Shown here piece by piece: positions 53,621 to 61,768 of a DNA stretch of 64,000 nt. How positions within the stretch are numbered: the first letter of the stretch is position 1; every line of letters begins with the position of its first letter. Source of the stretch: Micromonospora sp. NBC_00389 (GTDB taxonomy: Bacteria; Actinomycetota; Actinomycetes; Mycobacteriales; Micromonosporaceae); assembly GCF_036059255.1 (NCBI RefSeq), contig NZ_CP107947.1:2914001-2978000 (forward strand). Direction: 5' to 3'. The notes below the pieces were generated by a model. That model made no database searches. It had not been told where the DNA came from and saw nothing but the letters and a program-made list of their open reading frames with translations. The translations under genes were made by a program, and so were the position numbers.

Positions 53621-54739
53621 ATGAGCGATCTGGGAGACGGCACCCGCTGCGTACGCGCCGGGCTGCCCGAGCCGGCACCGGGGGACCCGTTCCTGCCGGG
53701 GCCGGTCTTCGCCGCGCCGTACCACCTCGACCCGTGGGAGGGGCCGGCCGGCTCGCCGAACGGCTACGGCCGCCCCGACAACCCGACCCGGCGGCTGCTG
53801 GAGGCGGCCGTGGGCGAGCTGGAGGGCGGTGACTGCCTGGTCTTCTCCACCGGTCAGGCCGCCATCACCGGGATGCTGCTCACCCTGTTGCGCCCGGGGG
53901 ACACCGTGCTGCTGCCCAGCGACGGATACTTCTCGGTCCGGGCGTTCGCCACCGGCGTGCTGGAGACGATGGGTGTCCGGGTGCTCTTCGTCCCGACCGT
54001 CGGGCCGTACCCGTCGCTGGAGGGCGTCCGCCTGGTGCTGGTGGAGACGCCGGCCAACCCGGGCCTGGACGTGGTCGACGTGACCGCCCTGGCCGAGCGC
54101 GCGCACGCTGCCGGCGCGTTGCTCGCGGTGGACAACACCACCGCCACCCCGCTCGGCCAGCGCCCGCTGGACCTCGGTGCCGACCTGGTGGTCGCCTCGG
54201 GCACCAAGGCGCTCACCGGCCACTCCGACCTGCTGCTGGGCTACCTGGCCAGCCGGTCCGCCGAGCTGATCGAGGCGATGACGGTCTGGCGCTCCACCAC
54301 CGGCGCGGTCCCGGGTGCGTTCGACGCCTGGCTGGCCCACCGGTCGCTGGCCACCCTCGACCTGCGGCTGGCCCGGCAGAGCGCGAACGCCGCCGCGGTC
54401 GCCGACCTGCTCGCCGGTCGGTCGGACGTGACCGGCCTGCGCTGGCCGGGGCGGCCGGACGACCCCGCGTACCCGGTGGCCTCGGCGCAGATGCGCCGGA
54501 TGCCCGGGGTGCTCTCGTTCGACCTGGGCGACGCCGACCGGGTGGGCCACTTCATCAACGCGGCCCGGCTGGTGGCGGCGGCCACCTCCTTCGGTGGCCT
54601 GCACACCACCGCCGACCGGCGGGCGCAGTGGGGCGACGACACCTCTCCCGGCTTTGTCCGGTTCTCCTGCGGGGCGGAGGACACGGCCGACCTGGTGGCC
54701 GACATCGCGGCCGCGCTGGACGCCGCCGGGCCGGTCTGA
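53621..54739 (+). CDS. Cys/Met metabolism PLP-dependent enzyme (cystathionine gamma-lyase-like)
   Basis: 372 aa fold-type I PLP enzyme. Landmarks are YGRPDNPTRRLLEAAVGELEG, FSTGQAAITGMLL, VETPANPGLDVVDV, LLAVDNTTATPLGQRPL and the PLP lysine in VASGTKALTGHSDLLLG. The family includes cystathionine gamma-synthase and -lyases and methionine gamma-lyase; sequence alone does not settle the reaction, though the gene order and length favour a gamma-lyase. It starts 7 bases after gpsA with GAGGA, probably in the same transcript. Confidence 0.85.
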   Translation: MSDLGDGTRCVRAGLPEPAPGDPFLPGPVFAAPYHLDPWEGPAGSPNGYGRPDNPTRRLLEAAVGELEGGDCLVFSTGQAAITGMLLTLLRPGDTVLLPSDGYFSVRAFATGVLETMGVRVLFVPTVGPYPSLEGVRLVLVETPANPGLDVVDVTALAERAHAAGALLAVDNTTATPLGQRPLDLGADLVVASGTKALTGHSDLLLGYLASRSAELIEAMTVWRSTTGAVPGAFDAWLAHRSLATLDLRLARQSANAAAVADLLAGRSDVTGLRWPGRPDDPAYPVASAQMRRMPGVLSFDLGDADRVGHFINAARLVAAATSFGGLHTTADRRAQWGDDTSPGFVRFSCGAEDTADLVADIAAALDAAGPV

Positions 54740-54784
54740 GTTATCGTGTCGGCGGCCCGCCACAGTGGGCCTCGACCGGAGGAG

Positions 54785-54844
54785 GTGAGTCCGATCCGCC
54801 AGCCCAGAGGACCGGCGCTTCCTCCCGTGTGCCCGCCGCGATAG
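54785..54844 (+). CDS. Short upstream ORF MSPIRQPRGPALPPVCPPR with a strong ribosome site
   Basis: A 19-codon ORF with GGAGGAGG overlapping its GTG region, stronger than the site of most genes here, ending 41 bases before the methyltransferase ATG. It has CCC/CCT/CCG and AGA-GGA codons. Hairpins can form before it (GGCCCGCCACAGTGGGCC) and after it (CCGCCGCGATAGCGGCCGCGG). It could be a regulatory leader peptide, but the peptide shows no obvious amino acid signal. Confidence 0.4.
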   Translation: MSPIRQPRGPALPPVCPPR

Positions 54845-54885
54845 CGGCCGCGGGAGCGCCGGCGAGCGTTTCCCGGAGGTTTCCC

Positions 54886-55674
54886 ATGGCACCACCGTTT
54901 TCCACCGACCGACCCGCCCTCGTGCACCGGCTGCGCACCGCCGGCTGTGTCTACGCCGAGGACGAGGCCGACCTGCTACTGGCCGCCGCCGACACCCCGG
55001 CGAAGTTGGCCGCCCTGACCGACCGCCGGGTGGCCGGCGAACCGCTGGAGCACCTGCTCGGCTGGGCGGAGTTCTGCGGCCGGCGGATCGCCGTCGCCGC
55101 AGGCGTCTTCGTGCCGCGCGGCCGGACCGCCCTGCTGGTCGAGGCGGCGGCCGCGGTGACCGGCCCGGCGCCGGCCGTGGTCGACCTCTGCTGCGGCTCC
55201 GGGGCCACCACGGTGGCGCTGGCGCACCGGCTCGCGCCCCGCTGGCTGGCCGCCGCCGACATCGACCCGGCGGCCGTGGCGTGCGCCCGCCGCAACCTCG
55301 CCGGGCTGGCCGCCGAGGTGTTCGAGGGTGACCTGTTCGCACCGCTGCCGTCGCACTGGCGGGGTCGGCTGGATCTGGTGGTCGCCAACGCCCCGTACGT
55401 GCCGACGGCCGAGGTGGCGCTGATGCCCGCCGAGGCGCGGCTGCACGAGGCCCCGGTGGCGCTCGACGGTGGGCCGGACGGGTTGGCCGTCCTGCGCCGG
55501 GTGGCCGCTGGCGCGGTCCGGTGGCTGGCACCCGGTGGACACCTGGCGGTGGAGGTCAGCGCCGGGCAGGCGGATGCGCTCTGCGCGGCGCTCCGCGCGG
55601 CCGGGCTGGTGCCGGCCGTACGGCACGACGAGGACCTGGACGCCACCGCGGTGACCGCCCGCAGCCCCGGCTGA
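54886..55674 (+). CDS. PrmC/HemK-like protein glutamine methyltransferase
   Basis: 262 aa SAM-dependent methyltransferase. N-terminal helical domain to about residue 75 (GEPLEHLLGWAEFCGRRIAV as in PrmC), then SAM motif I VVDLCCGSGATTVAL, motif with AADIDPAAVACARRN, and the substrate loop as NAPYVP, where PrmC has NPPY. The altered second position suggests a different substrate or lower release-factor activity. ATG 54886 follows CGGAGGT. It probably belongs to the paralogous group annotated putative N5-glutamine methyltransferase, not to prmC itself. Confidence 0.82.
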   Translation: MAPPFSTDRPALVHRLRTAGCVYAEDEADLLLAAADTPAKLAALTDRRVAGEPLEHLLGWAEFCGRRIAVAAGVFVPRGRTALLVEAAAAVTGPAPAVVDLCCGSGATTVALAHRLAPRWLAAADIDPAAVACARRNLAGLAAEVFEGDLFAPLPSHWRGRLDLVVANAPYVPTAEVALMPAEARLHEAPVALDGGPDGLAVLRRVAAGAVRWLAPGGHLAVEVSAGQADALCAALRAAGLVPAVRHDEDLDATAVTARSPG

Positions 55675-55759
55675 GCCCGGTTGGGGTAGGCGGGCGTGGC
55701 GGGGGAGGGGCCCACGCACTAGCCTCGGCTCACACTCACGACGGCGGGAGGCGGTTTCG

Positions 55760-56809
55760 GTGGGCAGCGCAGGGGTGCCGGTGGTCGTCGGGCTGGACAA
55801 CGGCGGCACCAGCAACAACGCCACGGTGCTGACGGTCGACGGCCGCTTCCTGGTGGACGGGCTGTTGGAGATCCCGAGCGAGGTGCGGGACGGGCCGGAC
55901 GCGGCGATCGAGGCGCTGGCCCGGGCGCTGGACGGGGCCCTGGCGCAGACCGGTGTGCCGCGCGAGCTGGTCCGGGCGGTCGGGCTGGACACCCCCGGCC
56001 CGGCCAGCGCCACCGGCGTCATCTCCTCGCGGGGTTCCACCAACTTCTCCCAGCCGGCCTGGCGCGGCTTCGACGTGCGCGGCGCGTTGGAGCGGCGGCT
56101 CGGCCTGCCGGTGGTCTACCACAACGACGGCAACGCGGCCGCGCTCTACGCCCACCATGTGTACTTCGGCGCCGAGGCGATGAACCGGTCGTCGGTCTCC
56201 GCGATCGTCGGCACCGGCCTCGGCGGCGGGGTGGTCGAGAGCGGCCGGGTGATCGCCGGCGCGGCCGGGATGGCCGGGGAGCTGGGTCACGTGCACATCC
56301 CGCTGACCGGGCTGCTCGGCCCGGGGCAGCCGGAGCCCACGTGCGCCTGCGGCTTCGTCGGGGACGTCGAGAGCGTCGCCTCGCTGACCGGCATCGAGCG
56401 CAATCTGCTGCCGTACTGGCTGACCCGGTATCCCGACCACCCGCTCACGGCGGAGCCGGTGGCCCGGGCGGCGAAGCTGGTCCGGGGCTACGGCGAGCGG
56501 GGGGACGCGCTGGCCCGGGACCTCTTCGCCCAGCAGGCGATGGCGCTGGCCCGGTTGTTCACCGTGGCGGCCAACTTCACCGACCCGCACGCGTACTTCG
56601 TCGGCGGCGGGGTGGTGGAGGCGGCGCCGGAGTTCCGCGACTGGTTCCTGGCGACGGTCCGCGAGCACACCGTGCTCCGGGAGGAGCAGGCGGCGGTGGC
56701 CACCTTCGCCCTGGTGCCGGAGCGGGACATGGCCGGTGCCCGCGGGGTGGCGATCGCCGCGCTGGAGGCGCTACGTGCCGTGCCGGAGCCCAGGCCGCTG
56801 GTGGCCTGA
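55760..56809 (+). CDS. ROK family sugar kinase
   Basis: 349 aa. The ATP phosphate motif is GLDNGGTSNNATV, the substrate/ATP core includes TPGPASATG, VYHNDGNAAALYAHH (catalytic Asp in the ND pair) and GTGLGGGVVESGRV. No HTH is present, so it is a kinase or a catalytically changed relative. The zinc motif reads CACGFVGDVES, lacking the third cysteine of the usual CxCGxxGCxE. Glucokinase-like activity is the default guess. GGGAGG lies before GTG 55760. Confidence 0.85.
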   Translation: MGSAGVPVVVGLDNGGTSNNATVLTVDGRFLVDGLLEIPSEVRDGPDAAIEALARALDGALAQTGVPRELVRAVGLDTPGPASATGVISSRGSTNFSQPAWRGFDVRGALERRLGLPVVYHNDGNAAALYAHHVYFGAEAMNRSSVSAIVGTGLGGGVVESGRVIAGAAGMAGELGHVHIPLTGLLGPGQPEPTCACGFVGDVESVASLTGIERNLLPYWLTRYPDHPLTAEPVARAAKLVRGYGERGDALARDLFAQQAMALARLFTVAANFTDPHAYFVGGGVVEAAPEFRDWFLATVREHTVLREEQAAVATFALVPERDMAGARGVAIAALEALRAVPEPRPLVA

Positions 56810-56834
56810 GCCCGGCCCGGCCCACCTCGCCCGG

Positions 56835-57035
56835 TCAGGGGCGGGGCGGTGCCTGGGCGAAGGCGGCCCAGGCGGCCGGCGGGAACAGCAGGGCCGGGCC
56901 GGCCGGGTCCTTGGAGTCGCGGACGGCCACCAGCCGCGGGATCGCGGCCACCTCCACGCAGGCGCCCTCGTCGCCGCTGCGGCTGCTCTTGCGCCATGCC
57001 GCCGCGGCCAGCGCCGCTGTGATCGTCGGTGTCAT
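56835..57035 (-). CDS. DUF397 domain protein
   Basis: 66 aa with the DUF397 signature WRKSSRSGDEGACVEVA and VAVRDSKDPAGPALLFPPAAW. DUF397 proteins are found almost only in actinomycetes beside XRE regulators with a DUF5753 domain and are thought to antagonise them, as in the WhiJ-type and AbaA-type loci of Streptomyces. It follows the XRE gene by five bases. Conserved length. Confidence 0.93.
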   Translation of the reverse strand: MTPTITAALAAAAWRKSSRSGDEGACVEVAAIPRLVAVRDSKDPAGPALLFPPAAWAAFAQAPPRP

Positions 57036-57040
57036 CGGTC

Positions 57041-57886
57041 CTACCGTCCCTTCAGGAGTGTCAGGAGCTGGTCGCGGCTGTCGGCCGGGCTGAGCGCCAC
57101 GCTCCGCAGGTGCTCCATGATCTTGGTGCAGGTGCGTGTCTCGCCGGCTCGGTCGAGGATCATCTGGCCGGCGACGGTCTCCACCGAGGCGATGATCGGG
57201 TCCTCCGGATCGGCGAATTCCAGGATGTGCAGCGAGCCGCGGGTGCCCCGGTGGTAGCCGGCGGAGAGCGGGATCACCTGGACGGTGATGTTCGGCAGCT
57301 CGGCCATCTTGACCAGGTGGCGTAGTTGCCCGTCCATCACCGACCGGTCGCCGACCGGGCGCAGCAGCGCGCCCTCGTCGATGATCGCGTCGAGGATGGG
57401 CGGCTCGTCACTGGTGAGCCGCTGTTGCCGGTCGAGGCGGACCTTGACCCGCTGCTCCACCAGGTCGTCGCCGAGGGTGTGCGGCCCGCCGCGCATCACG
57501 CCTCGGATGTAGTCCGCCGTCTGCAGCAGGCCGGGCACGACCGAGGGCTCGAAGTTGGCGATCGCGGTGGCCTCGGCCTCCAGGGCGATGAAGTCGATGG
57601 TGCGTGGGTCCAGCAGGTAGGAGTACGACACCCACCAGCCCGGCTTGCGGGCGTCCTTGGCGAGCTGCACCGCCGCGGCCACCTCGTCGGCGCCCACCCC
57701 GTACGAGGTGAGCAGGGCGCGCACGGTGGCCGGGCTGATCAGCGTCTGCGCGTTCTCGTACCGGGACAGGGTGCTGCGGGTGCTGTTGATCTCGTCCGCG
57801 GCGGTCTCCAGCGTGAGCCCGGCGGCTTCCCGGTGGTGGCGCAGGGCGATGCCGAGCCGGCGGGCACGGGCGGTCTTCGGAGCCAT
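57041..57886 (-). CDS. XRE family regulator with DUF5753 domain
   Basis: 281 aa. Helix-turn-helix at about 10-65 (ALRHHREAAGLTLETAADEI, STRSTLSRYENAQ) and a DUF5753 domain at about 100-275 (FEPSVVPGLLQTADYIRGVM, ALLRPVGDRSVMDGQLRHL, LHILEFADPEDP). The ATG beginning MAPKTARARRLG is preferred to a start 21 codons upstream because homologues begin with this motif. With the adjacent DUF397 gene it forms a regulator/antagonist pair, often controlling development or antibiotic genes in Streptomyces. Targets here unknown. Confidence 0.92.
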   Translation of the reverse strand: MAPKTARARRLGIALRHHREAAGLTLETAADEINSTRSTLSRYENAQTLISPATVRALLTSYGVGADEVAAAVQLAKDARKPGWWVSYSYLLDPRTIDFIALEAEATAIANFEPSVVPGLLQTADYIRGVMRGGPHTLGDDLVEQRVKVRLDRQQRLTSDEPPILDAIIDEGALLRPVGDRSVMDGQLRHLVKMAELPNITVQVIPLSAGYHRGTRGSLHILEFADPEDPIIASVETVAGQMILDRAGETRTCTKIMEHLRSVALSPADSRDQLLTLLKGR

Positions 57887-58141
57887 GCATCGATGGTCGC
57901 ACACATCTGCGGGAACGTCTGCATGAGAGAACGTCGATGAGAGTTGCATTCATTGCTGTACACGTGTCAATCTGTCATCGCGTCCTCACTGCCGGTTGTC
58001 GTGGCGACGGTGGTGGTGAGCGACCGGAGGGGATGGGGCACGCGGCGATCGGGTTTCTCCCCCGTACTCGATCGCCGCGTGCCGCCGCCATCCCGGCCCG
58101 CCGGAAGGAGACGACGTGCGTACCGGTCAGGAGCCCCGGCG

Positions 58142-58360
58142 ATGACCCGCTTCCTGGTCGTGCTCACCGACGTGCGTCCCGTCGAGGGCATCGACCGCAA
58201 CGAGCGGACCGCCCCCGAGCGGCGCCGGCAGGTCGTCGGCGCCAGCAATCGGGAAGCCGCCGACCGGATCGCCGGGGCGTTCATGGCCCTGGGCATGGTC
58301 CGGGCCGGCCGGCAGCGGGTCAAGGTGATCGCGGTCGGCCGCCGACACTCCCGCGACTGA
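58142..58360 (+). CDS. Small hypothetical protein, 72 aa
   Basis: Begins MTRFLVVLTDVRPVEGIDRN and is basic in its second half (RRRQVVGASNREAADRIAGA, RAGRQRVKVIAVG). It looks like a small soluble domain with beta-alpha-beta pattern; no family recognised. It is divergent from the XRE/DUF397 pair, with 255 bases between the starts. That spacer holds a palindrome ACACGTGT near 57959-57966, a possible target of the XRE regulator. Confidence 0.55.
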   Translation: MTRFLVVLTDVRPVEGIDRNERTAPERRRQVVGASNREAADRIAGAFMALGMVRAGRQRVKVIAVGRRHSRD

Positions 58361-58497
58361 CCACCCCGACCAGCGCCCCGCGCTCCGTCGAACATCCCGT
58401 CACGCACCGTATATCCTCTGTTGACCGAATGCCGTGTCGTACCGTGGCTCGCCGGGTATCGCCTCGCCCCACCGCCACGCACAGTAAGGTCAACCGG

Positions 58498-58548
58498 GTG
58501 AGCGCCACCGGCGAGCACGACCAGCCGCAGTCGCGTACGAAGAGGTGA
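58498..58548 (+). CDS. Possible leaderless mini-ORF overlapping ddl
   Basis: GTG at 58498 lies seven bases after the -10-like TAAGGT (58485-58490) and opens a 16-codon frame, MSATGEHDQPQSRTKR. Its TGA overlaps a GTG in frame with ddl (GTGA at 58545). It could be an upstream ORF coupled to ddl, or the start signal of a leaderless ddl transcript with no function as a peptide. Confidence 0.35.
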   Translation: MSATGEHDQPQSRTKR

Positions 58549-58553
58549 CCGGA

Positions 58554-59654
58554 GTGACCACCCCAGGCAGGACCCGCGTGGCGATCGTCTTCGGCGGCCG
58601 CAGCCCGGAGCACGGCATCTCCTGCGTCAGCGCGGGCAGCGTGTTCGGCGCGCTCGACCCGGACGAGTACGAGGTGGTGCCGGTGGGCATCACCCGGGCT
58701 GGCCAGTGGGTGTTGACCAGCGGTGATCCCGCCCAGCTCGCGATCAACGCCCGCCAACTGCCGGAGATCACCGCCGATTCCGGCGAGGACATCGTGCTGC
58801 GTGCCGACCCGACCGGCAACGGGCTGATGGTGCTCGACCCGACCGAGGGCCCCCGGGCGCTGGCCGACGTGGACGTGGTCTTCCCGGTGCTGCACGGCAC
58901 GTACGGCGAGGACGGCACCATCCAGGGAATGCTGGAGATGGCCGGCATCCCCTACGTCGGGGCGAACGTGTTCGCCTCCGCCGCAGCGATGGACAAGGAG
59001 TTCACCAAGAAGCTCTGCGCGGTCGAGGGCATCCCGGTCGGCCCGTATGCGGTGCTGCGCAACGGCATGACGCTCAGCGAGCAGGACAAGGATCGGCTCG
59101 GCCTGCCGATCTTCGTCAAGCCGTCCCGGGCCGGCTCGTCGTTCGGCATCACCCGGGTCACCGACTGGGCGCAGCTGGACGCGGCCGTCGCCACCGCCCG
59201 GCAGTTCGACCCGAAGGTCATCATCGAGGCCGCGATCGTCGGCCGCGAGATCGAGTGCGGCGTGCTGGAGGGCGAGGCCGGCGGCGCGCCCGAGGCGTCC
59301 GTGCTGGCCGAGGTGCGGGTCGTCGCCGACCACGACTTCTACGACTTCGAGGCGAAGTACCTCGACGACTCCTGCGAGTACGACATTCCGGCCGGGCTGC
59401 CGGAGAAGGTGACCCGCCAGGTGCAGGAGTACGCCGTCCGCGCGTTCACGGCGCTGGACTGCGCCGGCCTGGCCCGCGCCGACTTCTTCGTCACCCCCGA
59501 GCTGGACATCTACCTCAACGAGATCAACACGATGCCCGGGTTCACCCCGACGTCGATGTTCCCGCGGATGTGGGCGGCCTCCGGCCTGGAGTACCCGAAG
59601 CTGGTCAACCGCCTGATCCGTACCGCCCAGCGACGCGGCGTCGGCCTGCACTGA
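58554..59654 (+). CDS. ddl: D-alanine--D-alanine ligase
   Basis: 366 aa ATP-grasp enzyme making the D-Ala-D-Ala end of peptidoglycan precursors. It opens VAIVFGGRSPEHGISCVSA, contains FPVLHGTYGEDGTIQGMLE, IFVKPSRAGSSFGI, the EAKY element (Tyr of the omega loop, pointing to D-alanine rather than D-lactate) and the metal site LNEINTMPGFT. GTG 58554 has AGAGG eight bases upstream; GTG 58545, three codons earlier, overlaps a mini-ORF and is the alternative. Length and motifs are complete. Confidence 0.94.
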   Translation: MTTPGRTRVAIVFGGRSPEHGISCVSAGSVFGALDPDEYEVVPVGITRAGQWVLTSGDPAQLAINARQLPEITADSGEDIVLRADPTGNGLMVLDPTEGPRALADVDVVFPVLHGTYGEDGTIQGMLEMAGIPYVGANVFASAAAMDKEFTKKLCAVEGIPVGPYAVLRNGMTLSEQDKDRLGLPIFVKPSRAGSSFGITRVTDWAQLDAAVATARQFDPKVIIEAAIVGREIECGVLEGEAGGAPEASVLAEVRVVADHDFYDFEAKYLDDSCEYDIPAGLPEKVTRQVQEYAVRAFTALDCAGLARADFFVTPELDIYLNEINTMPGFTPTSMFPRMWAASGLEYPKLVNRLIRTAQRRGVGLH

Positions 59655-59717
59655 GCAGCCACCACTCGACGACGGGGCCGGCCCGTGTTTCCGCTCGGGG
59701 GCCGGACGCCGGTCGGA

Positions 59718-60419
59718 TCAGGCCCGGCAGCCGGCGGGGATGGCGCCCCCGGAGGGCACCGATGCCACGACCGCGTCGGAGAGCGGTGACACCCACTGCA
59801 ACGGCTGCTCGTACGAGAGTGGAACGCGCACCGTCACCGGCGTCTCCCGGTCGACCGTGGTGAGCACGGTCGCGTCGCCCTGCACGACCGAGTGCCAGCA
59901 GACCGAGTTCACCCGCCAGACCTCGTCGGTGGCCGGGAAGGCCGGCTCGGTGCCGCCGCAGGCGACGGTGAGCGCCGGGTCGCCGTACGCGGCGTTCTGC
60001 TCCGGGCCGGCGGTGACCGGGCGCTGGGTCAGGTCGCGGATGCTCTGCGGTAGCTGGGAGAGCAGGGCGCGGCAGACCGTGGCCGGGCGGGCGGCCAACG
60101 CCGGGGCGGCCATCTCGACCGGGGCGGTGGACTGCACCCGGGCGGTGGTCGCGGAGGGGCTGGGCGCGGCAGCCGGATCGGCCGGGGAGAGCTTGGCGAA
60201 GGCCAGCACGGCCACCAGCAGCGTGACCGGCAGCGCGATCAACGTGGCCAGCAGGGCGGCGCCGCGAATGGTCCGGTCCCGGCCGGCCGGCGCGTCCGTG
60301 GCCGGTTCGGCCGGCTCGCGGATACCGTCAGCCGGCCCGGTCCCGTCGGCCACGTCACGCGTCGCGTCGGACCCGTCGCCGTCGAGAGCTGCGGAAGAGG
60401 AGGGCCTGATCTCGTCCAC
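59718..60419 (-). CDS. DUF3515 family membrane protein
   Basis: 233 aa. An acidic N-terminal 50 residues, one membrane span at about 55-77, and an extracytoplasmic domain with several cysteines (TVCRALLSQLPQSIRDL, VACGGTEPAF, NSVCWHSV, GCRA) that probably form disulfides. DUF3515 is an actinobacterial family, regularly near ddl and thiL, of unknown function. GTG 60419 directly follows the stop of the RAM-domain gene. Confidence 0.88.
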   Translation of the reverse strand: MDEIRPSSSAALDGDGSDATRDVADGTGPADGIREPAEPATDAPAGRDRTIRGAALLATLIALPVTLLVAVLAFAKLSPADPAAAPSPSATTARVQSTAPVEMAAPALAARPATVCRALLSQLPQSIRDLTQRPVTAGPEQNAAYGDPALTVACGGTEPAFPATDEVWRVNSVCWHSVVQGDATVLTTVDRETPVTVRVPLSYEQPLQWVSPLSDAVVASVPSGGAIPAGCRA

Positions 60420-60653
60420 TTACAGCCGCACCACCGAACACGTGAGGGTGCGGGTGATGCCAGGCACCATCTGCACCTTGCTGACGATGAGTTTGCCGAG
60501 CTCGTCGACGGTGTTCGCCTCGGTGAGGACGACCACGTCGTACGGCCCGGTGACGGCGTCGACGCGCACCACGCCGGCAAGGTCCGCGATGAGACCGGCC
60601 ACGTCACGTGCCCGGCCGACCTCGGTCTGGATGAGGATGTACGCCTGTACCAC
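60420..60653 (-). CDS. Stand-alone Lrp/AsnC ligand-binding (RAM) domain protein
   Basis: 77 aa: VQAYILIQTEVGRARDVAGLIA, VVRVDAVTGPYDVVVLTEA and TRTLTCSVV form the beta-alpha-beta-beta-alpha-beta RAM fold that binds amino acids in Lrp regulators. There is no DNA-binding domain. Such proteins assemble as dimers or octamers and may sense amino acids or modify full-length Lrp proteins. It abuts the DUF3515 gene and is divergent from thiL. Confidence 0.9.
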   Translation of the reverse strand: MVQAYILIQTEVGRARDVAGLIADLAGVVRVDAVTGPYDVVVLTEANTVDELGKLIVSKVQMVPGITRTLTCSVVRL

Positions 60654-60749
60654 GACTCGACCTCCGTCCGTCGCCGCCCCGGGGCGGCCCGAAGGGTGAA
60701 ACTACCTTACGGACCAGGTCTGATCCCTATCGGTGGTCAAGGAGAAGCA

Positions 60750-61739
60750 GTGAGCGAGCGCGGCGGAGCCGGGCAGAACGGGCGGAACGCCGGCAGTGGC
60801 GCCAGCGTGGCCGGGATCGGCGAGTTCGGGTTGATCGGGCGGATCACCGCCCGGCTGCCGTCCGGGCCGATGACCCTGCTCGGCCCAGGGGACGACGCGG
60901 CGGTGGTGGCCGCCCCGGATGGCCGGGTGGCGGCCTCCACCGACGTGCTGGTCGACGGGCGGCACTTCCGGCGGGACTGGTGCTCGGCGCGGGACGTCGG
61001 GCATCGAGCGGCGGCGGCCAACCTGGCCGACATCGCGGCGATGGGCGCCACCCCGACCGCCCTGTTGGTCGCCCTCTGCATGCCCGCGGACCTGGAGACC
61101 AGCTGGGCCGAGGAGTTGGCCGACGGGCTGGGCGCCGAGGCGGCCACGGTCGGCGCGAGCGTGGTCGGCGGGGACATGTCGTCCAGCCCCACCCTGACCA
61201 TCGCGGTCACCGCGTTGGGTGACCTCGGTGGCCGCCCGCCGGTCGTGCGCTCCGGCGCCCGCCCCGGCGACGTGCTGGCCCTGGCCGGCCGCATGGGGTA
61301 CGCGGCGGCCGGACTGACCGTGCTCACCCGCGGCTTCCGCACCCCCCGGCTGCTGGTCGAGGCGTACCGGCGGCCGGAGGTGCCGTACTCGGCCGGGCCG
61401 CAGGCCGCCCGGCTCGGCGCCACCTCCATGATCGACGTGTCAGACGGGTTGCTCGCCGACGTCGGGCACGTGGCGGCGGCCAGCGGGGTGGCGATCGACG
61501 TGCGCCGGGACGCGTTCGAGGTACCCCGGCAGATGGCCGACGCCGCGCAGGCGCTCGGCGTCGACCCATACACCTGGATCCTGGCCGGTGGCGAGGACCA
61601 CGCGTTGGCCGCGACCTTCCCCCCGGCGGTCGCGTTGCCGCCGGAGTGGCGGCCGATCGGCCTGGTCACGGCCGGTGCCGGGGTCACCGTCGATGGGGCG
61701 GCCTACGACGGCCCGCGCGGTTGGGACCACTTCCGGTGA
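60750..61739 (+). CDS. thiL: Thiamine-monophosphate kinase
   Basis: 329 aa. Phosphorylates thiamine phosphate to the diphosphate, the cofactor used by IlvB in this window. Motifs are FGLIGRI, LLGPGDDAAVV, AANLADIAAMGATPTALLVAL, VVGGDMSSSP and the C-terminal LAGGEDHAL. AAGGAGAAG precedes GTG 60750, whose first codons (MSERGG) are another copy of the GTGAGCGAGCGC string. A GNAT gene follows 29 bases later. Confidence 0.94.
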   Translation: MSERGGAGQNGRNAGSGASVAGIGEFGLIGRITARLPSGPMTLLGPGDDAAVVAAPDGRVAASTDVLVDGRHFRRDWCSARDVGHRAAAANLADIAAMGATPTALLVALCMPADLETSWAEELADGLGAEAATVGASVVGGDMSSSPTLTIAVTALGDLGGRPPVVRSGARPGDVLALAGRMGYAAAGLTVLTRGFRTPRLLVEAYRRPEVPYSAGPQAARLGATSMIDVSDGLLADVGHVAAASGVAIDVRRDAFEVPRQMADAAQALGVDPYTWILAGGEDHALAATFPPAVALPPEWRPIGLVTAGAGVTVDGAAYDGPRGWDHFR

Positions 61740-61768
61740 GGCTCCAGGCCCGTCGTACGCTGGATACC

